From: Psococerastis gibbosa
Taxonomy: Eukaryota; Arthropoda; Insecta; Psocodea; Psocidae
DNA: 64,000 nt
NCBI GenBank assembly: GCA_963971405.1
Contig: OZ020487.1
Location: forward strand, 47,961,039-48,025,038
Reading direction: 5' to 3'
Shown here piece after piece: positions 33,722 to 44,500 of this stretch. A model generated the notes under the pieces. It saw nothing but the letters and a program-made list of their open reading frames with translations. It did no database searches and was not told the DNA's origin. Position numbers and translations under genes: made by a program. Numbering within the stretch: position 1 is the stretch's first letter; each line of letters begins with the position of its first letter.

Positions 33722-33835
33722 ACTCATTGTTAAAATTAACTTTGTATAGTTTTACGTAATAAAATTAAATTAAAAATTCACACCCGGTTTCGGCTCACGC
33801 CATCGTCAAGTGCGACTGAAAACAGATAAAACAAA
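33722..33835. mobile_element. Half copy of the CACTCATTG MITE
   Basis: CACTCATTGTTAAAATTAACTTTG, then the GGTTTCGGCTC...CCATCGTCAAGTG block, the complement of that in 40005-40163. The right end was not found. Confidence 0.6.
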
Positions 33836-34159
33836 AGGTATGCAAGCTAAAACAAAATAAAACTCATTGTCAGGATAACACACAGCATCGCATAAAGTAA
33901 ACAATTTAAATTGAACAATTAAACATTAACCAATGGAAGCGCCAACAAGGGGGAACTACTTAAAAAGGTTATGTCATTAAGTAACGATTTTTTTTAAACC
34001 ATAGCTTCAGAAATTTCAGAAATTTCATTGGATATTACATGGTGGTTTTTATTTTTCCCCTCAAAATCCGATTCTATCTAGTATCAAGCCATTTCATCTC
34101 GGGGGGGGAGGGGGGGATTTTAACCCCAATGAACCCCCCCCCCCTTGGCTACGGCCTTG

Positions 34160-34475
34160 CAATCATGAGAATGTTAATGCCTCCCATTCTTTGGGGGCTG
34201 AGCAACTCCGCCAAGTCATTAGCTGCGGTACAACAAAAAGAACTAAGACTGATAACAAAATTACATTACCAACCCAATCGAAAGAAATAAACCTTTACCC
34301 TTTATCAAAGTAGCCGACAGCTGAAAAAATCAGCTCTTCATATATGGAACAAAAACCTGACTAGACTCCTCAAACAAACAAATGACCGCAAAAATGGTCC
34401 AAGAAAAAGGAATAGATGGACTCCGGCACGTGACCACAATTGCAATTCGCCATTTAAAATGGAAATGTCAGAGTG
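34160..34475 (+). pseudogene. LINE reverse transcriptase fragment
   Basis: Reads WGLSNSAKSLAAVQQKELRL then ITKLHYQPN and a stop; a shifted frame gives QSSRQLKKSALHIWNKNLTR. The 'xxLQxxxLRxITxx' block is typical for the post-catalytic part of LINE reverse transcriptases. Low-complexity poly-G/poly-C precedes it. Confidence 0.45.
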
Positions 34476-34739
34476 CTGAGATTTTCAAACATAAATGAAC
34501 TCAATTTCACGGCTGGCAACCTTATGCTGACCGTCAGCAACTGGGCGCAAGATCCTGATTACTATTCTCTTCTCAAAACGATCGAGACTAGGTGTTTACC
34601 CAATTTTAATAAAAACGGAACCTATGCCAAAATATTGTTGGAAACGAGTAATGCGAGACAATTTTTTTTTAATGATGCCTGTTCTACGAAATCCGTAAGC
34701 AATTATAGATATAGGAAGTTCAGGAACAGTAAGCAGTGA
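34473..34739 (+). CDS. Unidentified 88-residue open frame next to a LINE relic
   Basis: Reads LRFSNINELNFTAGNLMLTV, later KTIETRCLPNFNKNGTYAKI and ends RKFRNSKQ. It follows a reverse-transcriptase relic (34160-34475) and may be more of the same element or unrelated. No motif is recognised. Confidence 0.15.
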   Translation: MLRFSNINELNFTAGNLMLTVSNWAQDPDYYSLLKTIETRCLPNFNKNGTYAKILLETSNARQFFFNDACSTKSVSNYRYRKFRNSKQ

Positions 34740-35747
34740 GGCAAGTGTCCCAAAACCAATGTGTCATTATACAATGACCCAGTTGGCATATCCTGAGAGG
34801 CTGTCGGATGAGAAAATGCTTGGATCAAAATCAGCAATATTTACGAAACAAAACCTGACCTACTTGGCAAATTCGTGAAAGCAATTTGCCCTAAACCCCC
34901 CTTCCCCTGCTCGTTTTGGAGCCTCTATCAGTATGAAACCCCTCGTTGCCTATTCATTACACTTGATTCTAGTTTATCACTTTTTCTGTCTGTCTTTTTG
35001 TAAGGGTAGAGAAGGGGGGCTATGTCTGCTATGAGGGGTTTGGCACGTTAGACGGTCGTTAGCAATGTGCTCTGGGGCGATCACCATCATAATTATGTTT
35101 TCGCTAGTGGTCTGGTACATAAAGTTATTTTATTGTAGCAGGCTACATTGCATTGGGGTTAGAAATTATTGTAGCCCGCCCGTAGCGCTCAAGATCATGA
35201 TTATTTGTTGAAAAACTATCTAATGGAGCCTTCAAATGTGAATAAATGAGTAATTGGGAAATAACAAATTCAGTGTTAAAGCTGAGTTTCTTCTTTATTT
35301 ATTTTACCTGTTTATTATTTTATTGACTTTAGTAAGAAAATATACCATAATTAAAATGTACACCAGCCATCACAGTGGAGCCTGGGCCACTGGTCACTCT
35401 TCTACACTCAATTCGGACGACAAGCAAAGATACACATGCGCTAGTACACTACAATTCCGACATCATATCATACATACCTATCTGTATAAAAACTGAAAAC
35501 CCTATGGCACTCTACACCTCTACATGCTGGTCATATACACGACCTGAAAAATTCGATATTTCACATATTTTTAATGTGACCTAACACGTTCTTGAATTAT
35601 TATTATTATTATTATTATTTTTTTTTTTATTAAAGCGCGGGTCCCTGTTGGGAATTTGCGCTAGGAAATTGAGAATGTTTACCGATTATTTAGTGGTAGA
35701 GAGTTATCCGTTCTTTTGTGTAAGTAGTGGGGAGGGGGGGGGTGTGG

Positions 35748-35957
35748 TTAAATGTTGAAGAAGAGACCGGTGGCTCTTAGGAATTGAATGATATTATTTG
35801 TGGCTGTTATTGTGTTTCCTAGAGCATCGGAGAGGGAGGAGGGTGCTCGTAGGACGGAGGCTCGTTGGACCGAGTAGGTTGGGCAATCGAGAAGAAGGTG
35901 AGCTATTGTGAGGCCCACTCCGCACCTTGTGCATAGGGGGGGCGCCTCATTCCTCAT
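35748..35957 (-). pseudogene. LINE C-terminal fragment with CxxC...HLLxxC
   Basis: Minus strand reads MRNEAPPLCTRCGVGLTIAH then LLLDCPTYSVQRAS and ends ATGLFFNI before a stop. The CxRCxxxxTIxHLLxxCP motif is the tail of jockey/I-type LINE proteins after the RNase H region. It is followed by a (TTA)n run at 35598-35635 on the plus strand, near its 3' end. Confidence 0.65.
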
Positions 35958-35959
35958 TA

Positions 35960-38155
35960 GATGTTTGTGAGTGAGGTTTGTATGCCCTATTATTTATACG
36001 GTACTGTACTACAATACATATCATTCCCAACAACACGGTTGCATAATTACAAATCTGAAGGGTTTGCGGATGGAACACGGGGTCATTGGCCGCCCGCAAT
36101 GATGCATATTGCTGCACTTGCACTTCCGCATATTCTTTTCAAGGCCGGTCATCACTCATCAACCCTATTTAGAATCCAAGTTCAGCGTTGTCTTGTCATT
36201 TCTGCTGCTTGTTTCATGTGATGTGAAAATTAATCACAGATGTGATTAACTTTCACAGCATGTCGGCAAAGTCCCAAAGTGCTTTGTGGCTACAAATAAA
36301 TAGGTACATAGCCTAAAAATATAGAAACCTATAACTTCTTATATAATACCAATATGTTGAGAAAGGTAAGTTTAAAAAGGGATCACTATATAAAATATAA
36401 AGTGAAATATTACGAAGACTGCTAATAAAATATGTTAAATCCAGCCAGTTGAATCGACAGCTGTCATCAGCATAGGCATGCACGACAATATAATAAACTT
36501 AGTAAATGTAGGTTATACCATGGCTCTGTCGCTTGTCGGTGCATGCAATTTCAGACCTAAACTAAGACGTAGAAGCCATAATTAAATGGTTGATAAATAG
36601 TGGACTAGACTCAGTGGCGGCGCTAGAAATTTTAAGGCGGGGGGTCATGGAGGGGCATGACTTCTATCTGAGGGGGGGGGGGGCAATGAAAAAACAAAAC
36701 ACTTTTCATTGGGAGTAGGTATACCGTTCAATAATTCTGCAATTTAACAAGATGTAAAATATCTCAAAACTGGGGGGGGCCCCGGAGTTTAATAGTATAG
36801 TAGCCTGCTACGTCGTACAATACTAGTACAATTATGACGTTTACTTTTTTTTAAAATCTTTTTTAGTTCAGGGATGGGAAAGTTTTAATGGGTCTACCTA
36901 GGCTACAATAATTATTAAGTGTAGAATGTACCTATTGTCCTATTAATTGTTTTTTTTTTTAATGTTTCAATACACGTTTACTACTACTAATAATATAATA
37001 ATAATAATAATAATGTACGGTAATGAAGCATTGAGCATCATATTACAATCGTTTGGGCCTAGTTATCATTAGCAAGCAATTCACAATGCAATGAATTTTG
37101 TGGCTAGAATAAGACTGCAGGCGACGTTGTTTTTGTGCGTAAATTAAAATAGGCTAAGTCTTACCTGTGGTGTCAAAGAGAGTTTTCTTAATTATCAAAT
37201 TAGCCGTTACTGCTTATTTAAAGCAAAACATACAGTGTCGTATTTTTTTAATAAAGCAATACTAAGCAGATTATAATGATTTAATCAAATATTCTGTCAC
37301 TAACACCAGTTTTCTAACAAAATAACTGACACAGAAGGTGTCAGGTCGAAGGAGTTCCAAGCCTTTGGGCATCACGAAGTAGCGAAATTTAGTTACTTCT
37401 ACTTCAGGTCTTCATAACATTGACATCTCATTTATGGCTCTAAGATTGATATTTCGTGAGATAGATTACTTTTTGAAGAAACAAATTAATGGTGCCTACC
37501 AACCCTGCAAAAACATGGCTATGCAATTGTGCACCGGGCCCTTAAACCAATTTTTTATGGTGTTTTATTTTAACACTTTTAATTATAGTGGAAGGAACAT
37601 TCTCATCCCTTTCGTGATGTTCTCAGATTATTTATTTAAAAGTTATTCCAAAGTAAGTTATGTTTTATAGCTTGCAACTCTCTAAGGGCCTAATTACTGG
37701 TTATCAGATGGCGAGCTGGTGGCTGCGGGCAAAAGTCTCTACGGGCCAATTTAAGCCAAGTAAATGGTCAGCCTACCTAAATTCTAAGGTACAGTATGTG
37801 TGAATATTATTGAATCCGGATTAAGAATCGAATATTTAATACGCTCCGCCCCCTTTGGTAACAACATGTACCAAATAGGTAATCCTGTTTTTCTGCAGAA
37901 ATCAAACTAAGCAACAGTTATAGTCGTTATCTTAATGTTTGTAAAACATGGCTGTTATTGATTGGGGGCGCCAATGGCTATTTTGTCCTTAAAAATTTAC
38001 CATCACTGAATGAAAATTGAAAACCGATGAAATTTATAAATTTAACCTACTATCCTGAATAATTTTTCCATATCTAAGTGACATCGGCTCCCCTGTTCTT
38101 TGATTTATTCGTCGTGTTTTATTGTTAGAATCCAAGATAATTTGATCTTTTCCTG
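35960..38155. other. No gene recognised; MITE pieces
   Basis: Includes the truncated MITE at 36612, (AAT)n at 37000-37015, and an open frame ending TCCAAA|GTAAGT at 37652. That end is in phase 0 and could in principle feed the candidate exon at 38662, but its content (hydrophobic, AT-driven) is not convincing. Confidence 0.35.
36612..36800. mobile_element. Truncated copy of the hAT-like MITE
   Basis: Begins CAGTGGCGGCGCTAGAAATT and matches the complement of 1730-1961 through GGGAGTAGGTATACCGTTC and AAAATATCTCAAA. The far end is lost in a G-rich tract near 36770. Confidence 0.75.
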
Positions 38156-38157
38156 CC

Positions 38158-38582
38158 TTTTTTTTTTAATTTTAAAAGGTTAATCGCATGCGAACAATTA
38201 AATGAATGCATCAGATTCACCTCTTCAATCCCCTCAATGAGTAAATTGAGGAGGCTGTTTATAAACATGGCCAACTCCAAGTTTTAGAATTTTTCAGGAG
38301 AGCGGATTTTCTGTTGAAAATTGCATTAAGTTTATAGCTAACCCCAGGCTTCTCAGCGCTTCTTAGTTCTGTGTGCAATCTGGCTTTTGTCACTTTATTT
38401 TACAACGTGCAGGTGGACATTAAAATTTTCTGCAAGGTCGGATTAAAACCCAATTTTGCGAAAAAAATGGAGTTGGCCACGTTTGTAACCAAGCTCCTCA
38501 ATTAATACTTGTGCTGTTACGACACGTCTCCGATCGCAGGCATGTTGAGACGCTACCACCTTGCCATCGAAGTCAATTAATA
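38158..38582 (-). mobile_element. SINE-like repeat S1, copy 5, split by a MITE
   Basis: S1 complement, interrupted by the MITE at 38248-38499. Its 5' side (TACGACACGTCTCCGATCGC...CCTTGCCATCGAAG) resumes right after the insert. Confidence 0.75.
38248..38499. mobile_element. MITE inserted in a SINE, AATT target duplication
   Basis: Starts GAGGAGGCTGTTTATAAACA and ends TTTGTAACCAAGCTCCTC; ATGGCCAACTCCA near the left pairs with TGGAGTTGGCCA near the right. Flanked by AATT at 38244-38247 and 38500-38503. The host is the SINE copy at 38158-38582, whose sequence is continuous once the insert is removed. Confidence 0.8.
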
Positions 38583-38584
38583 AT

Positions 38585-38632
38585 TTATAAGTACCTATAG
38601 TATAAGGAAAGCTTTGTGATGGTGCATCTCAA
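38585..38632 (+). repeat. R1 fragment at the edge of the candidate exon
   Basis: Only AATTTATAAGTACC...TATAAGGAAAGCTTTGTGATGGTG remains. It ends 30 bp before the candidate exon at 38662. Confidence 0.6.
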
Positions 38633-38661
38633 TTTTTATCAAGCCGTGCATTGTTTTCCAG

Positions 38662-39463
38662 AACCAAAGGTCCTACCGCAGTTGGTATAAGCCGGGTAAT
38701 GTTTACCCAGACTTGGTGGGAATGGCCCTAAGTGTGGCTCCCACCAGCTGCAGAATTTCCTGTGGTAAGTAGAATCAAACAGATGCAATCTAAACATGCA
38801 TTGGAAAAGATGAAACATATTCTGCAAACAATACCACAGAACGAAGTGCAAGACAATATCATTCCTAATCCAAACTTACTTGCAGTTGGTGAGAGACGCG
38901 CCAAGAATTTGAAATAAAACCAAACACCATTAAAATACAACTTAATTTAATAAATAAATAATAAAAGACACGAAATACTTTGGCCTATACACCATAAGAA
39001 ATACTGAGAGTCTTTTCAGTCAGACTTAATCCAGTCAAAGTACCAAATTCAGAGGAATTCACTAAAAAAGAAGTATTTGCTTTAAGTAAAAGGTTTGCAA
39101 ATGCCTATACCATTTGTTCCATTACCTAAGCACAGAACCACAATTTACTCCTCGAAGCATAGGCTCCAGATTAGTGAATAAAAAGGTCTTACTTTCCTTC
39201 ATGAATTCCTCTGAATAAGTTAATCATTTACCTTACACAAAATTTAAGTTATAACATGATTACTTTTATCCATAAAGGTATCAACTTGATCGTACAATTA
39301 TGCCTCTTTCCAAATTGTATTTAGAGAAACCGGTTCTTTTGCAGTTACATCAACAACGATCAGTGGTCTCTACGATCGCGTTCATGATTGGGATTGCCAG
39401 AAACCTGTCAGACTTGCTAAAATCATGGGACTTGGCAAATGCAATCCTAGCGGAGCAAAAATA
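38662..39463 (+). CDS. Candidate two-exon coding segment with cysteines, unidentified
   Basis: Exon i is 38662-38764 (acceptor TTGTTTTCCAG, donor TGTG|GTAAGT). Exon ii is 39345-39463 (acceptor TTCTTTTGCAG, donor ATA|GTAAGG). They join in frame across a 580-bp intron, leaving in phase 0. Exon i reads NQRSYRSWYKPGNVYPDLVG then MALSVAPTSCRISC; exon ii reads TSTTISGLYDRVHDWDCQKP then VRLAKIMGLGKCNPSGAKI. The composition looks like a folded extracellular protein with four cysteines. No start or stop is assigned. If exon ii is terminal it would read on to a TGA at about 39487. I do not recognise the family. A competing open frame in another phase (38738-38917) overlaps exon i and the intron. Confidence 0.35.
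38738..38917 (+). CDS. Alternative candidate terminal exon, unidentified
   Basis: Open frame after GCTGCAG reading EFPVVSRIKQMQSKHALEKM, KHILQTIPQNEVQDNIIPNP and NLLAVGERRAKNLK, then TAA. AATAAA-type signals follow within about 60 bp. It contains a Lys-rich amphipathic stretch. It overlaps the donor of the candidate exon at 38662-38764 in a different frame, so at most one reading, or alternative transcripts, can be right. No homology is recognised. It could equally be chance or a decayed repeat. Confidence 0.2.
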   Translation, partial: LPPAAEFPVVSRIKQMQSKHALEKMKHILQTIPQNEVQDNIIPNPNLLAVGERRAKNLK

Positions 39464-40004
39464 GTAAGGACTTACTTAGTACGTTGAGCATGGCTAAACT
39501 AAGAGTAATAAAAACGCCATTGGCATAGCTTGCGGAAGCACAGTGCTTTTTGTTGGAATTATTGACATGACATGCATTGTGTTGGACGGTCGATGAAGAG
39601 AGAATTGAGACGGTAAGGAATACCCGGACCACAGCGGAGCAAAATAGGACAAAGAGAAAGAAAGGAAGACATGGACATATGGACGGAAACTGTATTTGAC
39701 TCCGAGCCCCCACCTTGCCGGGGTGGTTTGCTCAACATTGCCACAAAATCCGTCGCCATCTAAGTTATGTTATGTGATAACGTACAATATTGACGCAGAG
39801 TCAGAGAAAAACGCAGCTTTGCCCCCCACCGGCGAAGTAGAATTGATGAACTTGCACGCCATTCTAATGGCAACAAGTTCTGCCGTGAAGGGACAAAGGT
39901 CTTGAAGAGCAAGTAGTAGCAATACTCAACAGGCTTCAATGCATACGATATATGTAAAATGCTTACGTCCCCAATAATGAAAAATGCCTGATTTACTCTT
40001 GAGT

Positions 40005-40163
40005 CACTCATTGTTAAAAATTACTTTGTCAAGTTTTACGTTCAAACATGGTTTGGTTTTTACTGTTTTCTTACACTTGACGATGGCGGGAGCCGAAGCC
40101 GGTTGTATGTGATTTTTTACGTTTTAACGTAAAACTTTACTAAGTAACTTTTCACAATGAGTG
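40005..40163. mobile_element. MITE with CACTCATTG ends
   Basis: Ends CACTCATTGTTAAAAATTAC and complement of CACTCATTGTGAAAAGTTAC; inner TTTTACGT / ACGTAAAA. The middle carries ACTTGACGATGGCGGGAGCC. Half copies are at 33722-33835 and, for the outer flank, 59617-59665. Confidence 0.75.
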
Positions 40164-40644
40164 ACAGCAAGTTTTACAAAGTTACTAAGGAGACTATTAT
40201 GTATATATTACTCTTGAGTAAAGTGAGACGTGAGAAACCACTGAACGGCTGAGCCAACGATAACTGACAATTTGGAGAGAGGCCGCGAACATACACGTAC
40301 AATAATGGCAGAGATTGAAAAATAGACACCTATGTTAAAATATTATGGCCACAAAACATTATGTGATGCGAAAAGTTTAGCAATGGCAATGGTGGCAGAA
40401 ATCACACGGACTTTGCTCTCGCTCGGTCTGAATCTCGGAAAAGGAAGCTCAGTTTATCATTCGTTCGCGCATATGTCTCAAAAGCATCTGCAACAATAAT
40501 TACAAAACTAAAATTAAAAAACAACTCAGCCAATACCCTGAAATCTACAAAAACAGTCTTTTATAGTAACAGCCACCCAGAATATCACCATGTTTCATTC
40601 GCAAGTTATTGCAACTTATTATTATTAGCTTACTTGTCTTCTTA

Positions 40645-40820
40645 TATTTTTTAAAAAGATTAATCGCATACAAACAATTTAATGAATGTATCCGATTGAC
40701 CTCTTCAGTCGCCTCTGTAGGTTAGTACCTGTGTTGAGCTACGACACGTCTCCGATCGCATGGCGTGTAAAGACTCACATAAGTGCAAGCACGTTACCAC
40801 CTGGCCATCGAAGTCGATAT
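40645..40820 (-). mobile_element. SINE-like repeat S1, copy 6
   Basis: TTAAAAAGATTAATCGCATACAAACAATTT to ACCACCTGGCCATCGAAGTC; complete and uninterrupted. Confidence 0.7.
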
Positions 40821-40870
40821 ATATAGCCCTATGTTTTAGTTTTTAGTTTTAGTATCAGCTATTAGCTATA

Positions 40871-41020
40871 GGCGGGGATTCCACCAACGTCAATAGTGAT
40901 ATTAAATGTAGTTTTGACGTGGTTTGACGGGGTAGCAGACATTTTTAGTATGTCTTTAATGTCAGCTACCACGTCAAAACTACATTTACTATCACTATTG
41001 ACGTTGGTGGAATCCCCGCC
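40871..41020. mobile_element. Palindromic MITE, GGCGGGG family
   Basis: A 150-bp near-perfect hairpin: GGCGGGGATTCCACCAACGT at the left and its complement at the right. The inner arm (GACGTGGTAGCAGACATT-like) matches 21600-21740 and the arms of 48517-48903. Flanks are ATA and TTA. Confidence 0.8.
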
Positions 41021-41390
41021 TTAGTAAAAGGGGGCCCAGCACAGGCTCGTCGTAAAGGATCCCCTCCTATTTATTTATTTTTACTGAATTCCTTCGGAGC
41101 AGGGGAGTACCAGTCGAAGAAGAAGAAGCAGAAAAAAATTATAGGCGGAAGCTTGAGCGGGATAATTAGTTATGTATAAATGTTTTCAATATATTGCACC
41201 TTGTCCGGGGTTACTGGACAAGGAAAAAGTGAAAAAAATTCAAAATAAAAATCCTGTCTAGCCTAGTCCTAGTGTATATTACTATTACTAGTATTTATTT
41301 GAGAGGCACGTAGTAGTGGGGGAGTATCACATATTACACCCGGCTGACTGGAGTTGATTTTTGAAGGTGATGAGTTACTACCTAACTTAC

Positions 41391-41529
41391 CAAATGTTAT
41401 AGTTGCGGAATCTATAGCGACTGCTTTGAAGATGGCCAAGCTCTTCTCGGAATTCCATGAAAGAGCTCGCGAAGTCACTGAACAGAATTGCGAAAACGAA
41501 ATCTCTCCTTTCTCACCTTGGCCCAGCAT
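41391..41529 (-). CDS. Lpcat: LPCAT exon 7 (degenerate EF-hand region)
   Basis: This 139-bp exon follows GTTTTCAG and ends at TTTG|GTAAGT in phase 1. It reads MLGQGEKGEISFSQFCSVTS, then RALSWNSEKSLAIFKAVAID and SATITF. The GEISFSQF part sits where the first EF-hand loop of LPCAT1/2 (xDGxIxFxEY) should be, but the usual acidic calcium ligands are Gly, Gly, Lys and Gln. The family match is weaker here than in exons 4-6; the position, phase and hydrophobic pattern support it. At least one further exon must follow and was not found down to about 35000. Confidence 0.72.
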
Positions 41530-44500
41530 CTGAAAACAGATCAAGTTTAGACAATGGACATAGTATATTTCTTATGAGTCCATAGGGAAATTACGTCTAA
41601 ACCCAATGTTTTTATTGAATTGATCTGATTGGTTGGGCGCAAGCATTTTCCTGTACGAAGTAATTTGTCTCTGTATTCCCCCTATTCACACTCGAATATT
41701 ATTACAATATTCGATCCAATAAATATGGGTCCAACAATTGTTGAAAGAATAATACCTAAATTCAGATTCAAATCGTATCTTTCAGCTTACTCCAAAAAAT
41801 ATATATAATTACAAAGAGTTTCACGGCCGGACTCTTCTTTTTACATGCCCTCCGATGAAAAGGTGGCTAGTGTGGGATTCAAACCAACAACCTTTGGAGT
41901 GAAAGTCAGAGCCTGTACCACTTTATTACATATATTTTCAATTTATTGACAATTAGCAAAGTCAATACTTACAATAAACATGTGGCGCAGAATGGATATT
42001 AAGTTGCCGTTACAAACTACTACGAGGACGGTAAGCACGTATTCACTCCAGTCAATTACTCCACTACAATGCTGAAATAGAAAACAACTGCAATTACAAA
42101 AAGGAGTTCAAATAAAAATAAATTACGGCATTTAATTAAGACTGGCCACACCTGTTTTTGGCCCAAACTTTTTTATAAGAATCCAAAATGGAGGTACACG
42201 GATATACTGTAGGTACACCCCAGCAACATATAGCAAATCACCAACTTACAGTATCACACAGCTCAAATAGTTGCTTCAGCGGCAGAGACTCGGGGGAAAC
42301 AGCCAGTCTATCCGCGAACTGGCCTGGATCAAGACTGGCGTGCTCTAGCGGCCGAGTGAGGAACTGCTCGTCGGCCTGCGAGGTCTTGAGTTCGAGACAA
42401 TCTCGCAGCCGCTGAAACTCAACGAGACTGCCGGCTAGCGGCAGATGGAGACGTTTGGCCACCGTGAACAGGCGGCAGTCGTCGTATGTGTAGTTCGTTA
42501 CCGGCACCTCTAGTGCTCTGCAAACATGTCACCAGAAATTAGTGATCTATGTCTACGACGAAATTGACTTTTTTATAACCCAAACCAATAGAAGAATGGG
42601 AAAAATTACCAACTATCTGTGAAACTGCTTCACTTCCAATATTCAGTATCTGATGGAAACAAAACCATTCCCCCAACAACTGGGAAGGATAACAGAGAAA
42701 ACCAGCTCCTTGCATTTTCCTCCTGAGTTAGACAAGCAAAAGACGTTTCCTGGTTTCTTCAACTTCTCTACAGCCCTTGGCCACACTCCTACAGTCAACT
42801 CGGCTTTGCAAAACGTTGCAACATCTATACCGACTCCCAACCCGCGCCGGTTTCCAACGGATTATAGACGTCTCAGCCGCAGTCGTCTTCCCGTCATGGG
42901 CCTATGCCTGCTACTATGTCAATGGAAAGCGTGTCTCAGTGTGTCCATTGTCGCTTGCAACCGGTGTAGGCTGACGTCGAGGACATGTACCAGGTCACCA
43001 ACAGCATTTAGCGGAAGCAATACCAACAATAATGTCTAAATCATTGAGGTCGTTGGCATAAGGCAAAGTCCACAAAAAGCCATTAAAAATTAATAAATGC
43101 CTTTTAAACGGGCTTACAACTATTTATTAATATCGTGGGTATGTGGTTTACCTGTATGAAAACACTATGCCAATGCCTTTTGCCTTTGTCTCGAACTATT
43201 TTAATGATACGATCAGCATACTTTGGCTACTTTTACTATTTTGGAAGAGTTTTTGGACGTATGCCTGAAGTTGCTCATTGAACCAACGGCCCCATTGAAT
43301 TTTCCGACATTATTGATAGTATTGTATCCGCATAAATCATGGTCGGTACACGTCCAGAATGTCCACCCACACCGGCTACAAGCGACAATGGACAAGCTTA
43401 GACATTCTTACCAATGGCAACTGCAACAGGTGTGAGCGTAACATAACCAAGTCTGTGAATAGGAACAGGCTGTAGTTACCTGGCCATAACCTGTCGAACA
43501 TTGTGTGCGAACAGTTTGGGGTTGGCCCTCTCTTCAGCATTGGGTTTATACACGGGAAGGAACTCTATCTCGCAGCTACTGTGCACCTGCGTCAGCGTCA
43601 GCCAAAGCAGCTTCAATCTGCAACAACACACAGTTTATCAACAAAGGGTTGTCACTATGTTTTTCGAAGGGAGATTGTCAGATGGGCTACTGTATTGTAA
43701 GAAACTATGTATTGCGTTTCAATGAGGTTGCTCAGGGACCGTCTCAGATAGTTCGTTATGGTCTGTGTTTGAGAGTGTGGGTGAAGTAATTCACCGTTGG
43801 AATATTTGATTGAAAGTTACAGTTGTGTGTGACGGTTAATATCTTTAAAAAAATTAATTGTGGAGTTGACGACAGTGCTATACTGCCAGGAAGGTGGGGT
43901 AGAGTGTGAGGTGGTGGTAGGTTTTGCCCGGATGAGCTTCAGTTATAAATCTACTGCAATATTTTTACATTTTCGGCAATCCGTTGCAAAAGACTGTTTT
44001 CAGGACTTCCTAAATCAATACAACACTACGTCAACTTACGCTCCGGGGCCTTCCCACGTCCACGTGACCGTGTCCAGCTTGTTCGGGTACCGGATACAGA
44101 CGGGCTGGACCGGAACTCCGGGGTAGAAGGCGCCACATTTGAATGTGATGAGACAGGAGCGGTTGGTGCAGGTGCCCTCGGGGAAGATGAGGATCTGCGG
44201 CCAGTCCACAGGCGAGTTGGCCCGCCGCGATATTTCACGGATCGTGTTTTGACGCGACTCGGCGTCCTCGCGCCACACGTACACAGGTTGTGTGTAGTTA
44301 ATCAACTCTGTAATACATAAAAACATTTAGTTACAGTTCTAATTTGAAAGATAGGATCAGCAAACATGGACGAGCATTACTTAAGAGATCTTGTAAGGCC
44401 ACCGCCACGCACAGCCAAGTGTGGGCGACTGGATCCTATACTACAAGGTTTCGCCTACATTAGAAAAGTCCCAATTGAACTGAAAGCGGCGAGAAACCCT

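Noticed and set aside
42653-43039. 128-residue plus-strand open frame
   Set aside because: It lies in the intron between LPCAT exons 5 and 6 and overlaps an R3 repeat; no motif and no splice context.
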